Position numbers and translations under genes: made by a program. DNA of 64,000 nucleotides, taken from Salaquimonas sp041736675. Lineage in GTDB: Bacteria; Pseudomonadota; Alphaproteobacteria; Rhizobiales; Rhizobiaceae. This document shows positions 44,131-52,101 of the stretch, in pieces. The stretch lies in NCBI GenBank assembly GCA_041736675.1, contig JBGSTD010000046.1, positions 101,395-165,394 on the forward strand, written 5' to 3'. The number at the start of each line of letters is the position of its first letter. The stretch's first letter is position 1. Under the pieces are notes generated by a model, which saw nothing but the letters and a program-made list of their open reading frames with translations, ran no database searches and had not been told where the DNA came from.

Positions 44131-46244
44131 ACATGTTTTTCAAAACCTTTTTTGCAATAGCGCTGCTTGCGATAACCAGTCTTGCCCTTGCTACATCCGT
44201 GTCAGCAAAAGACGAAACACGTCTGCGCATAGGCGATGTCTTGAGTTTGTCACTTCCCGGCGAAGATACGCTTACCGGAGATTTTACCGTCAACCGCGAT
44301 GGCAATATTGAGCTTCCAGAAATCGGGCAGGTAAAAATCATTGGAATGCCAATTGCCGAGGCCGAAGGCATCGCCCGCAAGGAGCTTGCAAAAGTATTCC
44401 GTGATGTTGAACGCTTTACCCTCACCTTGAAGGAACAAAAGCTGCTTGTCGCAGTCGCCGGCCAGGTTTCAAAGCCCGGAACACTCGAATTGCCGGGTGA
44501 TGCGACTGTCGAAGTCGCCATTGCCTCGGCAGGCGGACTGCAGGCAGGCGCCCAACTGGACCGTCTTAAAATCATCCGCAACAGCAAGGAAATAGTCTTC
44601 AACTACAAGGCCTATCTGGACAGCGGCGATCTGTCGATCTTGCCCAAACTTCAGCCCCTTGATGTGGTTTTCGTACCCATATCCCCTTTGACCGGCAATG
44701 TGCAGATCGATTTCGATGCAGCAACTCTGTCGCGTTCGGGAGATGGCGGAGAGGACGGCACCGGGGTGCGTGTGTTCGGCGAAGTTGGAAACCCTGCCCA
44801 GTTTGCATTCAAGGAAGGAATGACCATTGTCGACCTGATCATGCGTGCCGGCGGCGTGACACGCTATGCGGCAGTCGAACAGATCCGCCTTATTACCAGC
44901 GGCGAACCCGTATTGTTCAACCTGCAAGCATGGCTTGATTCTGGTGATCCAAAATTACTGCCGAAGTTGTTGCCGGGCGCAACCGTCTTTGTCCCCATTC
45001 TTGCTGATCAGATCAAACGCGGTAAACATACCATTTACGTGATGGGCGAAGTAGCAAAACCGGGAGCCTACGAAGCGCAACCTGGTACCACATTCATTGA
45101 CATCCTTGCCAATGCCGGTGGGCCGACACGGTATGCCAACGGGCGTGAAATTCGCGTTATCAAACAGAATGGCAAGATAATAATGTTCGACATGGTTGCC
45201 TACACCGAAAGCGGCAAGGCAGGCCCACCCCCGATCGACGCTGGTGATGCCATTCTGGTTCCTGAAAAACTCGACAACCTTGAACCGTCTTGGCTCAAGA
45301 CACCGCCAAACCGTGCAATCCAGATGATAGGTGCCGTTTTCAAGCCAGGTCGCTATGAGTGGTCCGATGAAATGAGCCTGTTTGATCTTATTGCCAATGC
45401 CGGTGGCCCGACACAAAATGGAGACCTTTCCTCAATCCGGATTTTGACCAGCAAGGATGCAAAAGCCAAACCGCTGATTTTTGACATGCAGGCATTTATC
45501 GAGAATGGCGGAGATCTTTCAAGCGTCCCGAAACTCCGTGCCGGGTATACTGTGATGGTACCCGAACTTCCGAAGGACCCCACGGACAACAAATCGCAAT
45601 GGTTGACCCAAAGTGCAGACCGCTCAATCTATATCATGGGTGCGGTCGGATCACCCGGACGCTATGCCTTTAACACCACGATGGGATTTCTGGATATTCT
45701 GGGGGCCGCAGATGGACCTACCAGTCAGGCAGATCTCAGACGCATCCGTGTTTCCCTGCGCGGTGAGGCAAATGCTGATCCGATTGTGGTTGACCTGCAC
45801 AGATACATGGAAACAGGTGATGAGAGCCTGCTGCCAAGACTGGAGCCGGGTGATATGATCTATGTGCCTGATCGCGGCCGCGACTGGACAGACATTGCTG
45901 TCGCCGACACAGTCCGCGTTATGGGAGCCGTTGGCAAGCCGGGCCGCTACACCTTCAATCCGCGCATGACAATTCTTGACCTTCTGAGCGAGGCCGGAGG
46001 GCCAACCAATGAAGCCTTTCAAAGGCGTATCGTTATAGTCAACATGGGCAAGGAAGTGAAAGCCTTCCACTTTGACCTCGAAAAATTTGTTCGCAGTGGA
46101 GACTACAGCACTCTTCCGGTCGTGCGTCCAGGAGACACTGTCTATGTGCCTGACAAGACCCAGAGCCGCCATGCACGTTTCATGGAAGGCATCAAGGATG
46201 CTGCTCAAGTCGTCGGACTGCTCGCTGCGATGGCAGCACTTTAG
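44127..46244 (+). CDS. Polysaccharide export protein with six SLBB domains
   Basis: The 705-residue exported protein has a signal peptide (1-27, cut after VSA, no lipobox), a polysaccharide export (PES) domain at about 31-105, and six SLBB repeats, each with a (V/I)xGxVxxPGxY-like strand: about 107-184, 214-290, 303-379, 398-479, 501-581 and 596-675. A helical tail with a hydrophobic stretch (692-705) follows. Wza-type exporters usually have two or three SLBB domains, so this would form a longer periplasmic conduit. It is coupled to the lipoprotein gene by an ATGA overlap. Confidence 0.93.
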   Translation: MNMFFKTFFAIALLAITSLALATSVSAKDETRLRIGDVLSLSLPGEDTLTGDFTVNRDGNIELPEIGQVKIIGMPIAEAEGIARKELAKVFRDVERFTLTLKEQKLLVAVAGQVSKPGTLELPGDATVEVAIASAGGLQAGAQLDRLKIIRNSKEIVFNYKAYLDSGDLSILPKLQPLDVVFVPISPLTGNVQIDFDAATLSRSGDGGEDGTGVRVFGEVGNPAQFAFKEGMTIVDLIMRAGGVTRYAAVEQIRLITSGEPVLFNLQAWLDSGDPKLLPKLLPGATVFVPILADQIKRGKHTIYVMGEVAKPGAYEAQPGTTFIDILANAGGPTRYANGREIRVIKQNGKIIMFDMVAYTESGKAGPPPIDAGDAILVPEKLDNLEPSWLKTPPNRAIQMIGAVFKPGRYEWSDEMSLFDLIANAGGPTQNGDLSSIRILTSKDAKAKPLIFDMQAFIENGGDLSSVPKLRAGYTVMVPELPKDPTDNKSQWLTQSADRSIYIMGAVGSPGRYAFNTTMGFLDILGAADGPTSQADLRRIRVSLRGEANADPIVVDLHRYMETGDESLLPRLEPGDMIYVPDRGRDWTDIAVADTVRVMGAVGKPGRYTFNPRMTILDLLSEAGGPTNEAFQRRIVIVNMGKEVKAFHFDLEKFVRSGDYSTLPVVRPGDTVYVPDKTQSRHARFMEGIKDAAQVVGLLAAMAAL

Positions 46245-46254
46245 GAGAAACAGC

Positions 46255-46932
46255 ATGAACATGGATACATTGGCCCTTGCAGCACAACGCGCTTACTCTG
46301 CCACGGTCGGTAGAGGCGCCGTGGCAATTGCGGTTACCGGAACCTCAAGCGAGGCCGGATCATCAGACTTTGCACACTCATTTGCACAGGCCGGAAGTGA
46401 TTTTGGCAAACGGGTGCTTTTGTTGAGCGCCAGCCGGACAAATGCGACGAATGTGCAATGTAAGTCCGACGTTGAAAGCGTGATCGTGATGGCAGTACGC
46501 GAGACCGCGCGCCTGTCACGGCTGGAAGTACCTCAAGGCACACAACTGCACGCCATGCTCAACGACAGCATGCAGCTCTCCTCCGTTATTTCCGGATGGA
46601 CGGATGCCTTTGACACCATCATCATCGACTGTCCCGCCTATGGTGTTTCAAACCCGGCAATTTACACACCCCTGACAGCAACGGCTGCTGATGCCGTGTT
46701 GTTGGTTGCGATGCCTGGAACATTGCCGCGTCAGGAGTTTGACTCGATCTGCCAATGGGTAGCAGAATCCGGCGCAGAGCTTTCAGCGATAATCCTGAAC
46801 GACAAATATAATCCGACACTGGCGCAGGAAATGGCCCGCGAAGCCGCTAGGTTCAGGCATTTTTGGCCGCGGTTCCCCGATATGGTTGCCCGCCGTGTCG
46901 CCAACTTCCCCCTTCTCAACCGGTACCATTGA
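46255..46932 (+). CDS. P-loop ATPase-like protein with degenerate Walker A (BY-kinase/ParA fold)
   Basis: The 225-residue protein resembles the cytoplasmic ATPase domain of bacterial tyrosine kinases such as CapB and Wzc. The strand AIAVTGTSSEAGSSDFAHSFA sits where the P-loop should be, but it lacks the GKS/T of Walker A. The Walker A' strand (KRVLLLSAS) and Walker B strand (DTIIIDCPA, near residue 119) remain. There is no tyrosine-rich tail. It may be a pseudo-kinase regulator of the Wzz-type protein at 58291-59715. AGGAG precedes the ATG at 46255. It follows the SLBB gene by ten bases. Confidence 0.8.
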   Translation: MNMDTLALAAQRAYSATVGRGAVAIAVTGTSSEAGSSDFAHSFAQAGSDFGKRVLLLSASRTNATNVQCKSDVESVIVMAVRETARLSRLEVPQGTQLHAMLNDSMQLSSVISGWTDAFDTIIIDCPAYGVSNPAIYTPLTATAADAVLLVAMPGTLPRQEFDSICQWVAESGAELSAIILNDKYNPTLAQEMAREAARFRHFWPRFPDMVARRVANFPLLNRYH

Positions 46933-46938
46933 TCCGCC

Positions 46939-47985
46939 ATGATTATTCAATACCTTGATGCCAGCGCCATTGGCGGAATCGAAACCCACGTGGAAACCCT
47001 TGCCCTTGCACAGCTTGCAGCAGGCGAGCAGGTTACCGTGATCCTTCATGCTGATTACCCCCACAGCAAGGTGCGCGAGCGGTATGAAAACGCCGGATTG
47101 AACGTGCAGGTTGCCGGCAGCCTCGTCGGCCTGATCCACCTGTTGCGCAAAAACGTTCCCGACATTCTGCACACTCACGGATACAAGGCAGGTATAAACG
47201 GCAGATTGGCCGCGCGCCTCCTGTCAATTCCGCTGATTTCCACATTCCACGCAGGAGAACGTGGCAAGGGCCGAATGGCACTTTATCAAAAACTGGACGA
47301 ATGGACGAGTTTTGTCGGGGGGCGCCTCGCCGTCTCCCGCATCATTGCAGATTACATGCCGTTTAAAACGAAGGTGATGCGAAATTTTGTTCCGTTGGCA
47401 CCGCATCCAAGAAAAGTTCCCGAGAAAGCCAGCTTTGTTTTTGCCGGAAGGCTGAGCCACGAAAAAGGCCCTGATATATTTTGCGAACTTGCCAGCCGCA
47501 ATCCAATGCTGGGTCACTTCGCCGTCCATGGTGACGGACCCATGCGACAGGAACTTGAAACCAGCTTTGCGGGTTCCGCCACTTTTTATGGTTTTTCCAA
47601 TGATATGAAAAGAGTACTTGCCAGCGCCTCTGCTCTCGTCATGACCAGCCGCAATGAAGGCTTGCCAATGATCGCGCTTGAAGCCATGGCCTTGGGTGTG
47701 CCAGTGATTGCGCCAGCGGTAGGAGGGTTGCCGGAGCTTGTTTCGAACGGCCGCAACGGATTTTTGTTTGAGGCGGAAAACTTGCAGTCGCTGGAAAGTG
47801 CATTGCGCGCTTTTTCCAGTTTGACGCCGCAGCAAATGGATAAGATGGGTAATCTGGCAAGAGAGACAATCTCCGGACAATTTTCACCGGAGATTGTATT
47901 GCCCGACCTGTTTGAAGCCTATCAGCTGGCAGGCTGGAAATCTTCCCGCTCAATCAGGACAAAAGTCCAGTCATCCATGGGATAA
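46939..47985 (+). CDS. GT4 family glycosyltransferase
   Basis: The 348-residue GT-B enzyme has the N-terminal IGGIETHVETLALAQLAAGEQV motif, a central FVFAGRLSHEKGPDIFCELA donor-side strand and the MTSRNEGLPMIALEAMALGVPVIAPAVGG segment with the EX7E glutamates. It begins six bases after the P-loop gene and so is in the STAS/export operon. Its last 64 bases overlap the end of the convergent phosphatase gene (47922-47985). Confidence 0.92.
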   Translation: MIIQYLDASAIGGIETHVETLALAQLAAGEQVTVILHADYPHSKVRERYENAGLNVQVAGSLVGLIHLLRKNVPDILHTHGYKAGINGRLAARLLSIPLISTFHAGERGKGRMALYQKLDEWTSFVGGRLAVSRIIADYMPFKTKVMRNFVPLAPHPRKVPEKASFVFAGRLSHEKGPDIFCELASRNPMLGHFAVHGDGPMRQELETSFAGSATFYGFSNDMKRVLASASALVMTSRNEGLPMIALEAMALGVPVIAPAVGGLPELVSNGRNGFLFEAENLQSLESALRAFSSLTPQQMDKMGNLARETISGQFSPEIVLPDLFEAYQLAGWKSSRSIRTKVQSSMG

Positions 47986-49475
47986 GGTCCGAGGATATCT
48001 TTAAGTCCATTTTCAAGATTTGACACGACAGCTGTAAGTGACTGAGCAGGGCTTGCTTTAAACAGCTTTACCAGGCCGGATGACATGCCCGAAAGAATGT
48101 CGGTACTGTCCGGAGCAATTCCGTCCGTCGCCAGTAGCAAGCGTTCTCCGCGATCAAGTTGCAACAATACTGCTTCCGCGTTTGCCTTGGGCAATAATCC
48201 CGGCAGCCCCCCGCTCAGGCGAACCGGACGCATTGTTCCATCAGCAGCAATGATCATGGGCGATGGGTGTCCACCTGTGGCAAGTTCAATCCGATAGCCA
48301 TCGAGCAAGTTCACTGCGAGCACGGTGGCAATCAAACCATCCGCAATACCTCCCCTGTAAATCAGGTCGGACAGCGCGTCGATGAAATTGGCTGGACCCT
48401 CCAACGGGTGGTGGGTAATCCCGGCCATCAGGCCAGACAACACCGCGGCTTGCATGCGTGCAGGCATTCCGTGGCCAACACAGTCAGCAAGCGCAAAACG
48501 ATGGCAATTGTTTCCACCAATTTCTTCTGAACCCAAATCGACAAAAATATCTCCGCCGCCCGTGCTTGCTACCGCTGCACCTGCAGCGATCCTGAAACCG
48601 GAGACAACTCCCTGTTTGCGCATCGCAATTAGCGGGTCAACATTGCGCACAAGGCGGCGCGAGGCACGCAATTCATGAGCGTGATGGGCCGCAATGGCCT
48701 CATTGGCCCTTTCCAGCAGTTCTCTAGGGCGCACTGGCTTTTCGAGAATTGTATGAATTCCGTGCTGAAGCCCGACTTCGCGTGCCTTGCCGGTTCTGTC
48801 TCCGGTGGCAAAAATGAATGGCATGTCCAGTTCCACGCCTTCTGCCCTAAATCCTTCCATAAGGTCTGCCGAATTGCCGTCCCCAAGATTGTAGTCTGCA
48901 ATGACCAGATCAAAGGCTGTATCGGTTAGGGCAGATCGTGCTTCTGCCAGCGAAGAAGCGCAACTCACATGAGCCATCCGCGACAGGGATGTCACAAACA
49001 GGCCCCTGGTTGTAGCATCATCCTCCACCAGCAGGATTGCAGGTTTGGCGCGGGCTGAAAGACTCCGCCAGACACTCCATTTATTTGTTCCGCCCTGCTC
49101 GGAAGGAATATGTTCATAAGACAGGTTGTCAACCGCATTGCGAACAAGCCACATGCCGCGCCCGCCTTCTGCCAGCGGATCCATTGGCGCCATTTGCCCC
49201 TCGGACCAGCGTCGCTCGAAGTCGTGAAATGGATCGCCGTTATCCCTGAACTCGATGCGCAGTAGCGTCCCTTCTGCAAAAACGTCCATCTCCATGTCTG
49301 TTGGCGGCTTGGTTGAATGATCAAGCGCATTGGCAGCCAGTTCGCTGATTGCAAGACACAAATCGTCCAGAACAGTTTGAGGAACCCTGATTCCCAGCCG
49401 CTCACACGTGAAAAGGGATCGCAGGTGCCGAATGTTATCGAGGGTGGCGCTTCCCTCAAATCTTGAAATCAACAT
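47922..49475 (-). CDS. RsbW-like kinase / receiver / PP2C phosphatase protein, SypE-like
   Basis: The 517-residue protein has three domains. Residues 1-140 are an RsbW-type HATPase: N box AISELAANALDHS (Glu45, Asn49), FRDNGDPF and GGRGMWLV. Residues 145-262 are a receiver: LLVEDDATT, phosphorylated Asp194 in VIADYNLG, and the conserved Lys in LEKPVRP. Residues 290-517 are a SpoIIE/PP2C phosphatase with metal-binding Asp309 (GGDIF), Asp331 (ADCVGHG) and Asp451 (ATDGI). The order equals that of SypE of Vibrio fischeri, which phosphorylates and dephosphorylates SypA. ATG at 49475 has GGGAG upstream and follows the GT2 gene by two bases. Confidence 0.93.
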   Translation of the reverse strand: MLISRFEGSATLDNIRHLRSLFTCERLGIRVPQTVLDDLCLAISELAANALDHSTKPPTDMEMDVFAEGTLLRIEFRDNGDPFHDFERRWSEGQMAPMDPLAEGGRGMWLVRNAVDNLSYEHIPSEQGGTNKWSVWRSLSARAKPAILLVEDDATTRGLFVTSLSRMAHVSCASSLAEARSALTDTAFDLVIADYNLGDGNSADLMEGFRAEGVELDMPFIFATGDRTGKAREVGLQHGIHTILEKPVRPRELLERANEAIAAHHAHELRASRRLVRNVDPLIAMRKQGVVSGFRIAAGAAVASTGGGDIFVDLGSEEIGGNNCHRFALADCVGHGMPARMQAAVLSGLMAGITHHPLEGPANFIDALSDLIYRGGIADGLIATVLAVNLLDGYRIELATGGHPSPMIIAADGTMRPVRLSGGLPGLLPKANAEAVLLQLDRGERLLLATDGIAPDSTDILSGMSSGLVKLFKASPAQSLTAVVSNLENGLKDILGPYPMDDWTFVLIEREDFQPAS

Positions 49476-49477
49476 GT

Positions 49478-50434
49478 TCACTTGCTCCCAGCAGGCCTGG
49501 AGGAATACCAAGAAAGCGGCAGCATGGCAAAATACTTTGTAAAGGCCAGGGCTTCGCGCAGCATCCTGCTGTCAGGTCTGTTGAGAAAGGAGATCCATCC
49601 AAAAAGACACGCCATTGAACGCTGTCCGGCTTTATGCCGGCTTTGGGCTTTGGAGGAAAAAATGCGCGCACGGGCATGTCGTCTGGCCCACCTCGCCGCT
49701 CCAGCTGCGCCACTTTGCGCAAGCACGGTTTTCATTGCGCTGATCCTCGCTGCCCGATTTGAGGTTTCGCTGCCCGGGCGCATCAAATAGTGCATGGTCA
49801 CGACATTGCTGCTGGCAACCTTGCCCAGAGCGGCAAGTTTCAACCAGAGGTCCCAGTCTTCCGCCGAGGGTAACTCTTCCGCAAAACCATTTGCATTTCG
49901 CAAAAATTCGCGTTTTGCAACGACGCAGGAAGTCCCCACAACATTGGTGGCAAGCAACTCGTTGAAGGCATCGTCAAGCACCTTGAAGCCGACTTGATCC
50001 GGTTTTGCCCAGTGCGGTTTCCAATAGCCGAAACACGTGCTGCGCAAGTTTCCGGCCATGTCCACATGGCGGTAATCGGTAAAGGTAAAAGCTACATCCG
50101 TGTTCTTCAAATGGTAATCAATTTCGGCGGAAAGCTTTCCTGCAATCCAGGTATCGTCAGCATCAAGAAAAGCAATAATCTCTGAATTTGCGTTTTCAAT
50201 CAAATAGTTACGCGCCCTTGCAGGCCCAAGGCGATTTCCCTCAAAAACTCGAACTCGACGATCGTGCCGGGATGCCTGCTGCAGCCATTCGCGCGTCCCG
50301 TCGCTCGATCCGTCATCACAAACCAGTATTTCAATATTGTCTATCTGCTGGATCAGGACAGAGGCGATGGCAGCTGGAAGATACTCGATCGCATTGTAAG
50401 CCGGAATAATTACAGAGCATTGTGGAGTGGGCAT
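49478..50434 (-). CDS. GT2 family glycosyltransferase
   Basis: The 318-residue GT-A enzyme has CSVIIPAYNAIEYLPAAIASV at the N-terminus, VCDDGSSDGTREW, and the metal-binding FLDADDTWI. After about residue 220 it is basic and rich in Arg, Ala and Trp, with a helical C-terminus. It is the first gene of a minus-strand operon with the SypE-like gene. A divergent pair of sigma-54-type promoters lies upstream at 50458-50485, predicting a 25-base leader. Confidence 0.92.
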   Translation of the reverse strand: MPTPQCSVIIPAYNAIEYLPAAIASVLIQQIDNIEILVCDDGSSDGTREWLQQASRHDRRVRVFEGNRLGPARARNYLIENANSEIIAFLDADDTWIAGKLSAEIDYHLKNTDVAFTFTDYRHVDMAGNLRSTCFGYWKPHWAKPDQVGFKVLDDAFNELLATNVVGTSCVVAKREFLRNANGFAEELPSAEDWDLWLKLAALGKVASSNVVTMHYLMRPGSETSNRAARISAMKTVLAQSGAAGAARWARRHARARIFSSKAQSRHKAGQRSMACLFGWISFLNRPDSRMLREALAFTKYFAMLPLSWYSSRPAGSK

Positions 50435-50457
50435 TCTGGTTTCCTTTTGGTTTCATC

Positions 50458-50473
50458 TGGCATCAGCCTTGCA
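50458..50473 (+). promoter_or_regulatory. Sigma-54-type promoter for the flippase operon
   Basis: TGGCAT (50458-50463), five bases, TTGCA (50469-50473) gives the required ten bases between the GG and GC elements, with one mismatch to the consensus. The predicted start is near 50484, 20 bases before the remnant reading frame at 50504 and 205 before the flippase gene. It shares its -12 element with the minus-strand promoter. Confidence 0.7.
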
Positions 50474-50485
50474 AGAGAGATGCCG
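50470..50485 (-). promoter_or_regulatory. Sigma-54-type promoter for the GT2/SypE-like operon
   Basis: On the minus strand the site reads CGGCAT, five bases, TTGCA, again with GG and GC ten bases apart (two mismatches in the -24 hexamer). The TTGCA element overlaps that of the plus-strand promoter, because the shared core TTGCAA is self-complementary. The predicted start is near 50459, 25 bases before the GT2 start codon at 50434. Confidence 0.6.
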
Positions 50486-50503
50486 AATTGAACGGAGCCA
50501 AAC

Positions 50504-50692
50504 ATGACCAGCGTAAAAATGAATATCACTTATGTACTGCCTGCCTTTCCTGTCCTCTCGGAAACATTCATAGGAAATGAAATCCGGGCAATGGAAGCTC
50601 TTGGGCACAAGATATTGCCGCTTGGTGAAGCCGCAAACGTCCATTCATGTACGGATTTCTTCGTGATAATTGGCAAAGTGGCAGCATCATGA
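50504..50692 (+). pseudogene. Remnant of a GT4 glycosyltransferase N-terminus
   Basis: The 62-residue frame starts behind GGAG and reads MNITYVLPAFPVLSETFIGN from residue 6, which is the N-terminal signature of GT4 enzymes of the WcaL/colanic-acid type. After about residue 45 the likeness ends and the frame runs into the flippase start with a TGATG-like overlap (stop 50690-50692, flippase ATG 50689). A normal enzyme has about 400 residues, so this is a remnant left by an internal deletion. It still carries the sigma-54-type promoter in front and may couple translation of the flippase. Confidence 0.7.
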
Positions 50693-52101
50693 AGCATAAC
50701 GCTGCCGCAAGAAGTTTTGCAACCTATGGAATTGCCATTATCCTGATGAAGGGTTTCTCCCTCATCACCATTCCGCTTGTCACATCAAAACTGGCTCCTG
50801 GTGCCTATGGTGAACTTGATCTGGCTGTCAGCCTGATTGAGTTCACCTCTCTTTTTTGCACTTTGGGACTTGCTGATATTCTCTACCGGTTTTGTGCTCC
50901 TTCCTCTGGCGGAGGGCAAAAACAGTTGGCTGAACTTGCCGGAACCGCCTTGCTGGCCGGACTTGTTCTACTGGTTTGCGTACAGATTTTGGCGGGACCG
51001 CTCCATGCATTGTCCGGCCTTCAACTGGACATCAATGTCTTCCGCCTATCGCTGGCAACAGCCAGCCTCACTTCCTTTGTGGAATTGCCATTGGCCTTTC
51101 TGCGCATGCGCGACAAGGCAATGCTGTTTCTCGGCTTCGTTCTCACTAGAACCGTTCTCCAGATCCTGTTGATGTGGATACTTCTTTCGCGTGGCTGGGG
51201 ACCTGAAGGGGTGCTCTTGGCCAACGCTCCGGTGCATTTGGGGATGGGTGCCATCTTGATGTACTTGTTGCTGCGAGAAACCGGGGTTGCACTTAGCCGG
51301 GAAATGGGCCAACGCCTGCTCGTTTATGGCTTTCCGCTGGTGCTTTCAGGTCTCTCGATGTTTGCCCTTGGTACAGCAGACCGTTGGTTTCTTGCGGGAA
51401 ATGTCAGTCGCGAAGTCATGGCACATTATGCGATTGCCGCAAAACTGGCACTCGCCACAAGCCTGCTTGTTCAACCACTCGGCATGTGGTGGTACCCGAA
51501 GCGGCTATCCATCCTGCAGCAGGAAGGAGGCATCAAGCGCAATGCTTTAATGTGGACAGTCGGTTTTGCCACCTTGTGTGCGGGCGGGACAATGCTGCAC
51601 CTGTCCCTGCCTCTTTTTATCGGCTGGGTCTTGCCGTCAAGCTATTCACCTGCCCTCGTTTTGCTGCCCTGGCTGATCGTTATCATCGCCACAAATGAAT
51701 TGGTGTCTCTTTCTTATGCAGGTGCATTTCTCGGAAAGAGCTCTGTTTCTGTTTTTGCTGTCAACTTCACGGCTGCTGTACTCGTCATGGCGATGTACAC
51801 GCTCCTAATTCCAAAATACGGTCTCGGCGGTGCGATCGGAGCAACCCTCCTTGCCCAGCTTTTTCGCCTGGCAGTATTTTCATGGATTTCCAGAAACAAT
51901 GCCCCGGTCCCGATATTTTCAATCTCCACCTTTTCAATCCTGTTCGCAGCACTTTTACCTGCGCTGATTATCCCGTCAGCTGCGGGTATCGCTGCGACAC
52001 TCGCCGCATTGGCATCTGTTCCGCTGCTGACCCTACTCGCTTTCTCAATCACCAATCCCGGTCACCTGCCGACCGCCATCAAGGTCCCTCAACATGCCTA
52101 G
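50689..52101 (+). CDS. Polysaccharide flippase, Wzx-like
   Basis: The 470-residue inner-membrane protein has twelve to fourteen helices and belongs to the MOP superfamily: the FATYGIAIILMKGFSLITIP helix at the N-terminus, PGAYGELDLAVSLIEF in the first loop and LVYGFPLVLSGLSMF in the middle are typical of oligosaccharide flippases. It would move the lipid-linked repeat to the periplasmic face. ATG at 50689 is used; the frame is open to 50647. It overlaps the ligase gene by eight bases. Confidence 0.9.
   Translation: MKHNAAARSFATYGIAIILMKGFSLITIPLVTSKLAPGAYGELDLAVSLIEFTSLFCTLGLADILYRFCAPSSGGGQKQLAELAGTALLAGLVLLVCVQILAGPLHALSGLQLDINVFRLSLATASLTSFVELPLAFLRMRDKAMLFLGFVLTRTVLQILLMWILLSRGWGPEGVLLANAPVHLGMGAILMYLLLRETGVALSREMGQRLLVYGFPLVLSGLSMFALGTADRWFLAGNVSREVMAHYAIAAKLALATSLLVQPLGMWWYPKRLSILQQEGGIKRNALMWTVGFATLCAGGTMLHLSLPLFIGWVLPSSYSPALVLLPWLIVIIATNELVSLSYAGAFLGKSSVSVFAVNFTAAVLVMAMYTLLIPKYGLGGAIGATLLAQLFRLAVFSWISRNNAPVPIFSISTFSILFAALLPALIIPSAAGIAATLAALASVPLLTLLAFSITNPGHLPTAIKVPQHA

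Noticed and set aside
49840..49920. TTTGCA-rich stretch in the GT2 gene as a distant activator site
   Set aside because: It lies about 550 bases from the promoter pair inside coding sequence and no copy matches the GATTTGCAAATC palindrome well.
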